From contig JAIQFL010000032.1 in assembly GCA_020073365.1 (NCBI GenBank), positions 1 to 49,833 of the forward strand: a DNA stretch of 49,833 nucleotides, written 5' to 3'. The notes below the pieces were generated by a model, which ran no database searches, was not told the DNA's origin, and was given only the letters and a program-made list of their open reading frames with translations. This DNA comes from Terriglobia bacterium (GTDB lineage: Bacteria > Acidobacteriota > Terriglobia > Bryobacterales > Bryobacteraceae). The number at the start of each line of letters is the position of its first letter. The stretch's first letter is position 1. This document shows positions 14,281-21,939 of this stretch, one piece after another. A program made the translations under genes and the position numbers.

Positions 14281-14458
14281 TTCTACTCATACCGCAAAGC
14301 GATCGGCGGGTCCACTGTGCTGGCGCGCCGCGGTACAGACAACAGAAGCGGATTCGTCCGTCCCACCGGGCCGGGCACGGCCAGCCAGCGGTATTTGGGC
14401 CCAAAAGCCGGCACCAACCGAAAATAATACCTGTTACTCTCTTTAATAGGGAGAAAGC

Positions 14459-15487
14459 ATGTCTAAAGGATTCAACCTGGCCAGGTTGGTTGGGATTCTC
14501 ATACTTCCGCTGCTGGCCCATGGCGCGCAGGAGCGGTCTTGCTGGTTGCGCGATGCAGCCGTACCATCCAACTCGATCGTTTACGCCCTCTGCGAACAGG
14601 GCGGCATCTGGGCCACCGCCGACGGCGGATCCACCTGGGCAAAACGGGAAACCGGCACTACGGAACGGTTGCGGGCAATGGCGTTTCTGGATACGAAGCG
14701 CGGTTTTGTGATCGGCGATCATGGCCTGCTGCTCGCCACCGAAGACGGCGGCAACAAGTGGCAGGCCCAGGCACTGGGTACCAAACAGCATCTGATGGAC
14801 ATTGCCTTCATCGGCGAGTCGGGCTGGGTGGCCGGCTATCAAGGGCTCATCCTGCATACCAGCGACGGCGGGCGTACGTGGTCCAGGCAGGCCACCAAAA
14901 CCACCCAAACGCTGGAGACGGTTTTCTTCGTGGATGCGGACCACGGTTGGGCGGTTGGCTGGGCCGGCACCATTCTCAGGACCAGCAACGGAGGCCAAAC
15001 CTGGGAAGAGATCCACTCGGACGCGTCCTGGTCTCTGACCTCGGTCTACTTTCAGGACACCAGGAATGGCTGGATGGTGGGGTTCGCCGGCCAAATCCTC
15101 CGGAGCCGCGATGGGGGAACCACCTGGCAGGCGCTGGCCAGTCCCGTGAAGGCGTGGTTCACCGCCGTGTGCTTCGACAACTCCGGACGCGGCTGGATCA
15201 CGTATGACGATGGCCTGCTGGTAAGCGAAGACCACGGCGACACCTGGAAGCCCGTCTCGACGGGCCGCCGCTTCTTCCTCAGCAAGCTCTTTCGGGTGGA
15301 CGATTCGCTCTGGGCGATCGGCCAGTCGGCCCTCCTGAAGCAGACCGGCAGCCTGAGCTGGAAACGAATCGACAGCCTGATTCCGGGTGGCACTCCTGTG
15401 GGTACTGGCGTGGGCACCGGCGGAACCCCTGGCCGCGGCACCGCGAGCCTCCCCGCGATCGACAACTCGCGCCAGCGCTCAAACTAA
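14459..15487 (+). CDS. Exported Ycf48/HCF136-like BNR propeller
   Basis: A 342-residue protein with a signal peptide (SKGFNLARLVGILILPLLAH cleaved near GAQE) followed by about seven propeller blades. Each blade carries a T-x-D-G-G-x-T-W or related Asp-box: ATADGGSTWAK, ATEDGGNKWQA, HTSDGGRTWSR, RTSNGGQTWEE, RSRDGGTTWQA, VSEDHGDTWKP. The spacing and the G-W-x-V-G-x-x-G motifs resemble Ycf48/photosystem II assembly factor proteins that occur widely in non-photosynthetic bacteria. The C-terminus is a short Gly/Thr/Pro tail. GGGAGA precedes the ATG. It probably acts outside the cytoplasm as a binding or scaffold protein. Confidence 0.8.
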   Translation: MSKGFNLARLVGILILPLLAHGAQERSCWLRDAAVPSNSIVYALCEQGGIWATADGGSTWAKRETGTTERLRAMAFLDTKRGFVIGDHGLLLATEDGGNKWQAQALGTKQHLMDIAFIGESGWVAGYQGLILHTSDGGRTWSRQATKTTQTLETVFFVDADHGWAVGWAGTILRTSNGGQTWEEIHSDASWSLTSVYFQDTRNGWMVGFAGQILRSRDGGTTWQALASPVKAWFTAVCFDNSGRGWITYDDGLLVSEDHGDTWKPVSTGRRFFLSKLFRVDDSLWAIGQSALLKQTGSLSWKRIDSLIPGGTPVGTGVGTGGTPGRGTASLPAIDNSRQRSN

Positions 15488-15499
15488 CGAGGCTCCGCT

Positions 15500-16190
15500 G
15501 GCTCGAAGCGCTACGTCCGAGTATCGACCGGCCCTTAACGCCGGCCACTCCGGCGCTTCGAAAAGAAGGGGATCGACGTGGACAAGGTGTGTCATACGGC
15601 GCTTCTGCTCATAACTGAAATTGGTAAGCCACTGGTTCGACCAGTGAGACTCGAAAAGGTTTGACCGGAGGCCTTTTCGCGATAAAATCCGCCCACATCC
15701 GGACGCCTTCAACACCGCCACCTGCGCACGCGGTTCGAAGCGGGATCCGTACGCCAGACGGGCTGCATCTTCGGGCGTAACCCCGGCTTGATTTGGCGGC
15801 CAATGCCCTCCGCCAGACCGGCCTCGAGCCGTAAGACATCCTCGAAATCGCGCTCGTAGGTATGCGCCCACAAGTGCGCGTCGGTGGAAGCGTCGATGAG
15901 CTGAGCTACGATGCGAACCGGCCAGCCCGAGCGCAACACCGAACCTTCCACCAGCGCGTCCACTTTCAATTCCCTGGCAATCGCGCCGATGCTGCTCCCC
16001 TTGTAGGTCATCGCCGAAGTGCGCGAGATCACCCTCAGGTTTGCTAGTTTTGGGTAGGTTCGAGGTCAGAATCTGGGTGATGCCATCGGCGAAGTACTCC
16101 TGTCCGGCGTCGCCGGAAAGATTCACCACGGAAAAACGGCGATCGACTCGATTCGGGAGCTACTTTCCCAAGTGACGGGCGCCGAGATCC
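15500..16190 (-). pseudogene. Decayed TolB-like/TPR signalling protein fragment
   Basis: Fragments in different frames assemble into a known module: RIESIAVFP, then VNLSGDAGQEYFADGITQIL, RVISRTSAMTYKGSSIGAIA and ALVEGSVLRSGWPVRIVAQL. After these come STDAHLWAHTYERDFEDVLR and TPEDAARLAYGSRFEP. This is the TolB-N-like domain that precedes TPR repeats in adenylate-cyclase/winged-helix or kinase-linked proteins of Acidobacteria. At least three one-base indels are inferred: near 16126 in the F-P/V-N junction, near 16039 in the K-L-R junction, and near 15785 in the G-L-T-P junction. A possible C-terminal scrap (HLVHVDPLLFEA) follows, so most TPR repeats are deleted. No working product is expected. 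Confidence 0.7.
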
Positions 16191-16347
16191 CGTATCCGCG
16201 CCGCAACAGTCTCGTTAATTGCTGTCTTTTGAGCCGCCCTGAAAAGCGCGCCGCAATTCTCCGATGCAGCGGGTCAGGGCGTCATCCGAAACGAATGCGC
16301 CCGCTGTGTCGCGGCGGGGCGGCCGGAGCACGTGGTGTAGCGTGACG

Positions 16348-17310
16348 TCACCACTTCCGCTCCCAGCCGCGCCACCACTCGGTGTTTTCCAGGTTCAGCG
16401 CGTCCCAGCAACGGTCGATCGATTGCGGATCCCGCCGCACTACGGCTTCGCGGGAGACTTCGGGCGGCAGCGTCACGAGTTGGGCGAAGCGGTCGAAGAC
16501 GCGGGCGCGGTCGCTCGCCGGAACACGGGTCAGCAGGTGCCACAGCGTCAGGGCGTCGCGCGGACGGGCGGAGTCGAGAATCCGGTTCAGCGCCGTCGTC
16601 GGGTCGCCCGCTTCGAAAATACTCACTCCGCGCTGCAGCGGCTCCGGGGCATCCTCATAGAACGGAATGCCGGGACCCTGGCGCTTTCGCGTGACGCATT
16701 CGGCGCCGGCGGGAATGAACGATTCGTGGCCCTGGTATTGAAAAGCCACCCAGCCCAGGGACACCTTCAGCAGCCCGTTGCCGGAGCCATCCACGTTGAT
16801 GGTGTACTCGCACCCCAGATCGATGGCGCGGGCCGACGGCGTCTCCACCACGAACTGGCCGGGCCGTGCCCAGATGAAGGCGTGCAGCATGCCGCGGTTG
16901 AGCATCACCTGGCGATTGGTGGAGGCGCGCAATTCCGAGTCCGGACCGAGATCGATCTTACCGATGTCATCGGCCTGGAGCGACACTTGGGAGTCGCGGC
17001 CGGTGCGCAGCAACTGGCCGGCATTCACGGCCATGGAGACGGCCGCATCCTGGCTGCCGAGGCGCGCGGCGCCTTCAAAGCTGGCTACCTGCCAGGCGGT
17101 GGCTTGGGATGGCAGTGGAGCCCTGAGTTGCCAGGCGGCGACGGCGGCCAGGATCGCGGCGGCAGCGGTGGCCCACCAGATGCGCGGGCGCTGGCGAGCG
17201 TCGCGTACCAGGTCCGCGCGATGGCGGTAGCGCAAGGGTGCCAACGTCTGCTCGAGGCGTTCGACCTCCGGATCGGGCGGTCCGGAACGGTCCCACAAAT
17301 AGTCGCTCAT
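16348..17310 (-). CDS. FecR-like anti-sigma / membrane sensor protein
   Basis: A 320-residue protein starting at ATG 17310, overlapping the sigma gene stop by 4 bases. The N-terminal ~40 residues are cytoplasmic and charged (DYLWDRSGPPDPEVERLEQT). One membrane helix (IWWATAAAAILAAVAAWQL) follows at about 45-63. The periplasmic part holds a FecR-type beta domain (AGQLLRTGRDSQVSLQADDI, KIDLGPDSELRAST, then WARPGQFVVETPSARAIDLG). With the adjacent ECF sigma it probably forms a signal-controlled transcription pair, the anti-sigma end holding the sigma factor. The frame extends upstream to 17619 but that part is a shadow of the sigma gene. Confidence 0.85.
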   Translation of the reverse strand: MSDYLWDRSGPPDPEVERLEQTLAPLRYRHRADLVRDARQRPRIWWATAAAAILAAVAAWQLRAPLPSQATAWQVASFEGAARLGSQDAAVSMAVNAGQLLRTGRDSQVSLQADDIGKIDLGPDSELRASTNRQVMLNRGMLHAFIWARPGQFVVETPSARAIDLGCEYTINVDGSGNGLLKVSLGWVAFQYQGHESFIPAGAECVTRKRQGPGIPFYEDAPEPLQRGVSIFEAGDPTTALNRILDSARPRDALTLWHLLTRVPASDRARVFDRFAQLVTLPPEVSREAVVRRDPQSIDRCWDALNLENTEWWRGWERKW

Positions 17311-17849
17311 TTTGTTTCCATTCCTCCCAGTGCTTCGCGCAACATCTTCATGCCCCGGCAAAGGTTGACCCGCACGGAGTCGGGCGTCAGACCCGTCTGC
17401 ATCGCAATTTCGGGCCCCGTCATGCCTTCCACCAGCCGGAGAATCAGCGTCTCCCGATACGCTTCCGGCAGGCTGCGGATCAGGTCGAGGATCACAAACG
17501 CATCCTGTCCCGTGGGGCGCGCGCCGTGTTCGCGCTCGGTGGCCTCGTCGAGAGGCGTGCTGCGCCGGGCGTCGCGGAAATAGTCGATAGCGCGGTTGCG
17601 GGCGATGGCCGCAAGCCATCCCCGGAAAGCCGCGGCCGTGCGAAGGCCGCGAAGCTGGCGCATCGCCGAGACGAATACATCCTGCACGAGGTCTTCGGCA
17701 TCGCCGGCCGGCACGCGCGCCAGCAGGATGCCGTGCACCATGCGCGCGTACCGGACGTACAATTCGCCGAAGGCGCCGCGGTCTCCCCCCGTCGCGGCGC
17801 GAATCAAGCCATCATCCTCTTCGACTGCGGTTGCCACCAAGGTCATCAT
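17307..17849 (-). CDS. ECF RNA polymerase sigma factor
   Basis: A 180-residue extracytoplasmic-function sigma factor. Region 2 is FGELYVRYARMVHGILLARV, then AEDLVQDVFVSAMRQL and RGWLAAIARNRAIDYFR; region 4 is LRLVEGMTGPEIAMQTGLTP followed by DSVRVNLCRGMKMLREAL. It directs core polymerase to a small regulon, likely including its own operon. It is coupled to the FecR-like anti-sigma downstream (ATGA overlap). The start may be M1 or M2. A type A hairpin repeat lies upstream. Confidence 0.93.
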   Translation of the reverse strand: MMTLVATAVEEDDGLIRAATGGDRGAFGELYVRYARMVHGILLARVPAGDAEDLVQDVFVSAMRQLRGLRTAAAFRGWLAAIARNRAIDYFRDARRSTPLDEATEREHGARPTGQDAFVILDLIRSLPEAYRETLILRLVEGMTGPEIAMQTGLTPDSVRVNLCRGMKMLREALGGMETK

Positions 17850-17902
17850 AGCGAGTGTTCCATTCTCTCTCCAGGCTCACCCGAACCGGCTAAGAGCGGG
17901 TT

Positions 17903-17934
17903 GACAGACGACGAAAAACGATCGTCTGTCCCAC
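17903..17934. repeat. Dispersed hairpin repeat, type A
   Basis: Same 32-base element as 3172-3203 and 42315-42346, with arms GACAGACGA and TCGTCTGTC. It sits between the sigma gene and the small exported protein gene. The T-run after it on plus is not in the direction of transcription of either neighbour, so it is not read here as a terminator. Confidence 0.75.
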
Positions 17935-17939
17935 TTTTT

Positions 17940-18386
17940 TCAGTCCTGTAGCATCGCCTCGACGTCGCTGGCGGTGAATGGCTTCATGTTCGCCTTGGCG
18001 TGGAGACGATCCACTCCATTGGGGCCCGCGGCTACCAGCGAATTGGTAAACTGCTCGCCGTTTTTGGCAACCAGCTCGATCACCCACTTGCCCTCTTTGG
18101 GCCACTGTTGCGAGATGGCGAACATGCCAACTTCGGAGAGCTTCGTGACCGTGAGGGGGATGGACTGGCGTTGTCCATTCACCATTCCGACCGCGGTGGC
18201 TATGAGTTGAGCGGTGGCTGGATCGTGGCAGCCGGTCGCCTTGATCGTGACGACGGCGTTGTTCTTGCGCGCTTCAGCGCTGGCCTCCGGGTTCCCTAAC
18301 TGCAGAAAGAAGCCACCGGCCAAGAGTTGGCCCGCGAGCGCCAGCAGGGCGGCGGCGGGCGTTACGATCATGAGTTTGTTTCGCAT
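17940..18386 (-). CDS. Small exported protein of unknown function
   Basis: A 148-residue protein with a signal peptide (MRNKLMIVTPAAALLALAGQ, cleaved near LLAGG). The mature part is a predicted beta-rich domain (NNAVVTIKATGCHDPATAQL, then LTVTKLSEVGMFAISQQWP and GKWVIELVAKNG), resembling an immunoglobulin-like or copper-handling-type fold only in outline. It has a single Cys. I assign no function. It lies upstream of the sigma/anti-sigma pair on the same strand with a hairpin between. Confidence 0.7.
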   Translation of the reverse strand: MRNKLMIVTPAAALLALAGQLLAGGFFLQLGNPEASAEARKNNAVVTIKATGCHDPATAQLIATAVGMVNGQRQSIPLTVTKLSEVGMFAISQQWPKEGKWVIELVAKNGEQFTNSLVAAGPNGVDRLHAKANMKPFTASDVEAMLQD

Positions 18387-18465
18387 CGTTTGTGTCCCTC
18401 CATGGGATTGTCTGAGGGGAAGACGGGGCGGTGGGCGAGAGTGTTAACGAGGAAGCGGCGTGTGG

Positions 18466-20877
18466 CTACTCGGAGCGCAAGGAGGTGGACGGGTCTACTT
18501 GCGTCGCGCGGCGAGCGGGGTAATACGCGGCTCCCAGCGCGGCGCAGGGGACCGCCAGCGCAACCACCAGGTAGGTCGCGGTGTCCAGGGCGGTGACGCC
18601 GAACAGCAGGGTCTCCAGATAGCGGGAAAACGTGAGCGCCGCGACGAGGCCCACGGTAACGCCCGCAAGAGACAGACCCAGGGCTTCGCCGAGCACCATT
18701 CGGAGTACGCCTCGTTGGGATGCGCCTAACGCCAGGCGGATTCCAATCTCGCGGGTGCGCTGGCGGACGGAGTACGAGAGCACGCCGTAGACTCCCACGA
18801 GGCCTAGCAGCAGCGTGGTTGCGGCGAAGACGGCCAGCAACACCGCGGCGATGCGGGCAGGCGCCAGCGAAGCATAGAGGAGCTGCTCCACCGGTGCTGC
18901 GAGGTTGGCGGGGATTCCGCTGTCCAGCGTCCAGACGCGGTGCTGCAGGATGGGCAGGAACGCGGACGGATCGCCGGCAGTGCGGACCAACAGGCCCGCG
19001 CCGCCCACGGTGAAGCGGGCCAGGGGCAGATAGAACTCCGGGCGCACGTCCGACCTCAGGTTGATGTGCTTGACATCGCCGACCACGCCCACGATTTCCA
19101 TCTCCAGGCGGTTACGGCCGAGCAGGAGGCGCTGCCCCACCGGGTCCTGTCCCGCGAAGTAACGGCGGGCGAGCGCGTCCGAAATGATTACCACCTGCGA
19201 GGACTCCCCGTCATGCTCGTTGAAAGTGCGTCCGCGGCGCAACGGAATCCCGGCAGTCGCGAAATAGGTTGGGCTGATGCGCGTGATCAGGGCCTGGGGT
19301 CTCTGGTCGGGGGCAAGGAGGGGCCGGCCGCCGATGGCGAAGCCCGTGTCTGCCACCATGTCCACGGGACCGAACGGCAGCGGATTGGCAAGGGCCGCCG
19401 CCTGCACGCCGGGGAGGCTTTCGACCTGCTCGATGACGCTGCGGTAGAAGGTCCGTTGAGCCGCGGCGTTGGGATAGCGGACCGGGGGGAGAAAGATCTG
19501 CCAGGCAATCAGGCCGCGTGTACGGAAGCCGGGGTCCACGGCGCTGAGCCGCACCAGGCTGCGGAATACCAGGCCGGCGCCGATCAACAGCACCAGAACA
19601 GTGGCGACTTCGGCTGTGACCAGAACGTGTCCCAGGTGGCGGTGAGACAAGCCGCGTCCGGCCCCGGCGGTTCCTTCACGCAGCGATTGCGCCAGGTTGC
19701 GGCGCGCCGATCCCAAAGCGGGGGCCAGGCCGAACAGCACCCCGGTGAGGATGGAGATTCCAACCGTGAACCACAGCACACGCGCATCCATGCTCACATC
19801 GCGAACGTGCGGGAAACTCGCCGGCAGTTGGGACGCCATGGCGGGCACGGCCCAGGCGGCCAGCACCAGGCCCAGCGCGCCTCCCACGCCGGCCAGCATC
19901 ACGCTTTCGGTGAGGAGTTGGCGGACCAGGCGTCCGCTGGTGGCGCCCAACGAGCGGCGCAGGGCGAACTCCCGCTGGCGGCCCGCGGCATGCGCCAGCA
20001 GCAGGTTGGCGACATTGGCGCATCCCACGGCCAGCATGAAGGCCACCGCCGCCCAGAGGACCACAAACATGGGCCGTACGTTGCCCACAAGGCTCTCCTG
20101 GAGCGAAACGGCGCCCATCTGAATGCCCGCGTCCGACTGGGGCCAGGCTTGCGCCAAGGCCGCGGCGATGGTTCGGAGCTCGGCATCGGCGGTGGCCGGC
20201 CGAACGCCCGGCCGCATGCGGGCGGCGACATCCAGGAACACGTCGCCGCGGCTTGCCTTGTTGTCGGCGGTGAAACTGATGGGTGTGTACAAATGGGTCA
20301 GGATCGTGGGGAAGCCGACGCGCGGCGGCAGCACCCCGACCACCACGAAAGGCCGGCCGTTGAGCACCAGGGAACGTCCGAGGATCTGCGGGTCGGCGCC
20401 AAAGCGGTTGCGCCACAGCGAGTCGCTCATCAGCACCACAGCCTGGCCGGATTCATCCTCTTCGGCGGTAAACCAGCGGCCCAATTGCGGGCTGACGCCC
20501 AGAACGCGGCTCATGGACGCCGAGAGGCGCAGCCCTGCAATGTTCTCGGGCTGGCCCGCGCCAGCCAGGGCGAAATTCATCTGGGTGGAGGCGCCTACGG
20601 CGTCGAGAGTGCGGGAGCGGGCGGCGACGTCGAGGTAGTTGGGTGGAGAAAAGATGTCGGGCTGGCCGTTGGAGGCGGGATAGCTGGTCCAGAGGCTCAG
20701 CAGACGGTCGGCTTGCGGATAGGGCAGCGGCCGCAGCAAAACGTTATCGATCAAGCTGAAAATGGTGGTGTTGGCGCCGATTCCCAAAGCCAGGGTCAGC
20801 GACGCAACGAGCGTAAATCCGGGCTTCCTGCGCAAAACACGAAGGCCGTAGAGCAGATCCTGGCGTAGAGTGTCCAT
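18466..20877 (-). CDS. ADOP-family ABC transporter permease (MacB/FtsX-like)
   Basis: An 803-residue permease of the family carrying two FtsX domains with MacB-type periplasmic domains. The N-terminus reads MDTLRQDLLYGLRVLRRKPG, then FTLVASLTLALGIGANTTIF, the signature of Acidobacterial duplicated orphan permeases. Membrane segments lie near 20-42, then a three-helix group at about residues 280-400 (FVVLWAAVAFMLAVGCANVA region), and a second FtsX group at the C-terminus (LLAVFAATTLLLGLVGVYGV, then RTREIGIRLALGASQRGV). The start at ATG 20877 is preceded by GGGGA; the frame remains open to 21114 without family similarity. No ATPase gene is adjacent, as is usual for ADOP genes. The substrate is unknown. 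Confidence 0.9.
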   Translation of the reverse strand: MDTLRQDLLYGLRVLRRKPGFTLVASLTLALGIGANTTIFSLIDNVLLRPLPYPQADRLLSLWTSYPASNGQPDIFSPPNYLDVAARSRTLDAVGASTQMNFALAGAGQPENIAGLRLSASMSRVLGVSPQLGRWFTAEEDESGQAVVLMSDSLWRNRFGADPQILGRSLVLNGRPFVVVGVLPPRVGFPTILTHLYTPISFTADNKASRGDVFLDVAARMRPGVRPATADAELRTIAAALAQAWPQSDAGIQMGAVSLQESLVGNVRPMFVVLWAAVAFMLAVGCANVANLLLAHAAGRQREFALRRSLGATSGRLVRQLLTESVMLAGVGGALGLVLAAWAVPAMASQLPASFPHVRDVSMDARVLWFTVGISILTGVLFGLAPALGSARRNLAQSLREGTAGAGRGLSHRHLGHVLVTAEVATVLVLLIGAGLVFRSLVRLSAVDPGFRTRGLIAWQIFLPPVRYPNAAAQRTFYRSVIEQVESLPGVQAAALANPLPFGPVDMVADTGFAIGGRPLLAPDQRPQALITRISPTYFATAGIPLRRGRTFNEHDGESSQVVIISDALARRYFAGQDPVGQRLLLGRNRLEMEIVGVVGDVKHINLRSDVRPEFYLPLARFTVGGAGLLVRTAGDPSAFLPILQHRVWTLDSGIPANLAAPVEQLLYASLAPARIAAVLLAVFAATTLLLGLVGVYGVLSYSVRQRTREIGIRLALGASQRGVLRMVLGEALGLSLAGVTVGLVAALTFSRYLETLLFGVTALDTATYLVVALAVPCAALGAAYYPARRATQVDPSTSLRSE

Positions 20878-20969
20878 GGCGTTTGCGGTCCCCATGCACG
20901 CCGCGGGCCGGATTGACGGATTGGATGTGCGGTTGCTGAGGACATGAGTAACCGATAGGATGTGCGGAT

Positions 20970-21740
20970 ATGGGACTGCGATGTTCGTTGACGAACTATG
21001 GCCGGCTGGCGCCGGTTCTGCTGTCGCTTGTGAGTTTTCGCGCTTTTGGCGCGGATATCTGTGCGGCAACGGACATCCACGGACCGTACGGATTTCAACT
21101 GGCCGGCACGACAACGATTTCGGGAGCTGAGACTCCCATCGCCGTCGTGGGCCGCCTGGTTTTCGACGGCAAGGACGGCATCAGTGGAGTGTCGTCGGTG
21201 AATTTCAACGGCCTGTTCCTCGGGAATCCGACTACCGGGAACTATGAGATCAACACCGATTGCACGATGACGTTGAATTTGCAGGATACCTCGGGCGCGT
21301 TTCAGCATTTCAGCGGAAAGGCTGCGCCGGGCGGCAATCGGGTGGAGATTCACCAGAGCGATCCCGGGACCGGTGAGCGAGGCCTCCTGGTGCGGACCGC
21401 AGACGGATGCAGCGTCGCGGGCTTCAGCGGGCAGTACAACTTTACGGTGTCGGGAAGTGCCACGCCGTTGGCGAGCGAAGGCTCAAAGGGGAGTGGATCT
21501 GCAAAGGCATTGGTGCAGGCGGACGGGGCGGGGAACTTAGTGATACTCCGCGGCAACGTGAAAACCAGCGGAACCTACACGGTGGACTCCGACTGCTTCG
21601 TCCAAATGGACCTCGGGCTGGCGGATGGCGATACCAGCGCTCTGATGAAGCTCCGCGGGGTGCTGGTGAACGGCGGCAAAGAGGTGCTGGCCGTCGAGAC
21701 CGATCCGGAACAAGTTGCGGCGGTCCGGTTTTCGCGGTAG
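20970..21740 (+). CDS. Exported protein with two internal repeat domains
   Basis: A 256-residue protein with a signal peptide (LAPVLLSLVSFRAFGA) and two similar halves of ~105 residues. The first contains HGPYGFQLAGTTTISG, LVFDGKDGISGVSS, and TGNYEINTDCTMTLNL. The second contains SGQYNFTVSGSAT, ALVQADGAGNLVILRG, and SGTYTVDSDCFVQMDL. The shared G-x-Y-x-x-D-C pattern, with one Cys per half, marks the duplication. It resembles beta-rich secreted proteins that I associate with Acidobacteria, with no known role. The gene is divergent to the ADOP permease, 92 bases apart. Confidence 0.75.
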   Translation: MGLRCSLTNYGRLAPVLLSLVSFRAFGADICAATDIHGPYGFQLAGTTTISGAETPIAVVGRLVFDGKDGISGVSSVNFNGLFLGNPTTGNYEINTDCTMTLNLQDTSGAFQHFSGKAAPGGNRVEIHQSDPGTGERGLLVRTADGCSVAGFSGQYNFTVSGSATPLASEGSKGSGSAKALVQADGAGNLVILRGNVKTSGTYTVDSDCFVQMDLGLADGDTSALMKLRGVLVNGGKEVLAVETDPEQVAAVRFSR

Positions 21741-21773
21741 AGCGGGTCCATCAGACTCCGCCTATCCGCGATC

Positions 21774-21841
21774 CGCGACCGTAAGAAGGTGAGAAAGAAT
21801 CGCCCGCGAGCGGGCGAGGCAGGCGGCACCGCCTGCCCCAC
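21774..21841. repeat. Dispersed repeat, type C (inverted copy of 8831-8898)
   Basis: Reverse-complement counterpart of 8831-8898, carrying the same nested dyads (CGCCCGC...GCGGGCG and GGCGG...CCGCC). It lies between the stop at 21740 and the start of the outer-membrane receptor gene at 21940, about 100 bases before the latter. Confidence 0.7.
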
Positions 21842-21939
21842 CAACAAACCACCCCCGGCAAGCGCGCACACCAATGGCGCAGCGTTGTGGGGCCGGCGGT
21901 CTGATATAATTGCCCACCACGCATGGAGGTGGATTTCCA

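Noticed and set aside
13763..15235. 490-codon minus-strand frame over the DUF488 and Ycf48-like genes
   Set aside because: It runs out of frame over both genes; neither part shows a family pattern.
17903..17940. Hairpin followed by a T-run as an intrinsic terminator
   Set aside because: The T-run follows the hairpin on plus but both flanking genes are transcribed on minus; the same hairpin lies elsewhere without a T-run.
18940..20868. 642-codon plus-strand frame opposite the ADOP permease
   Set aside because: Gln/Gly/His-rich antisense shadow of a gene with strong FtsX/MacB motifs.
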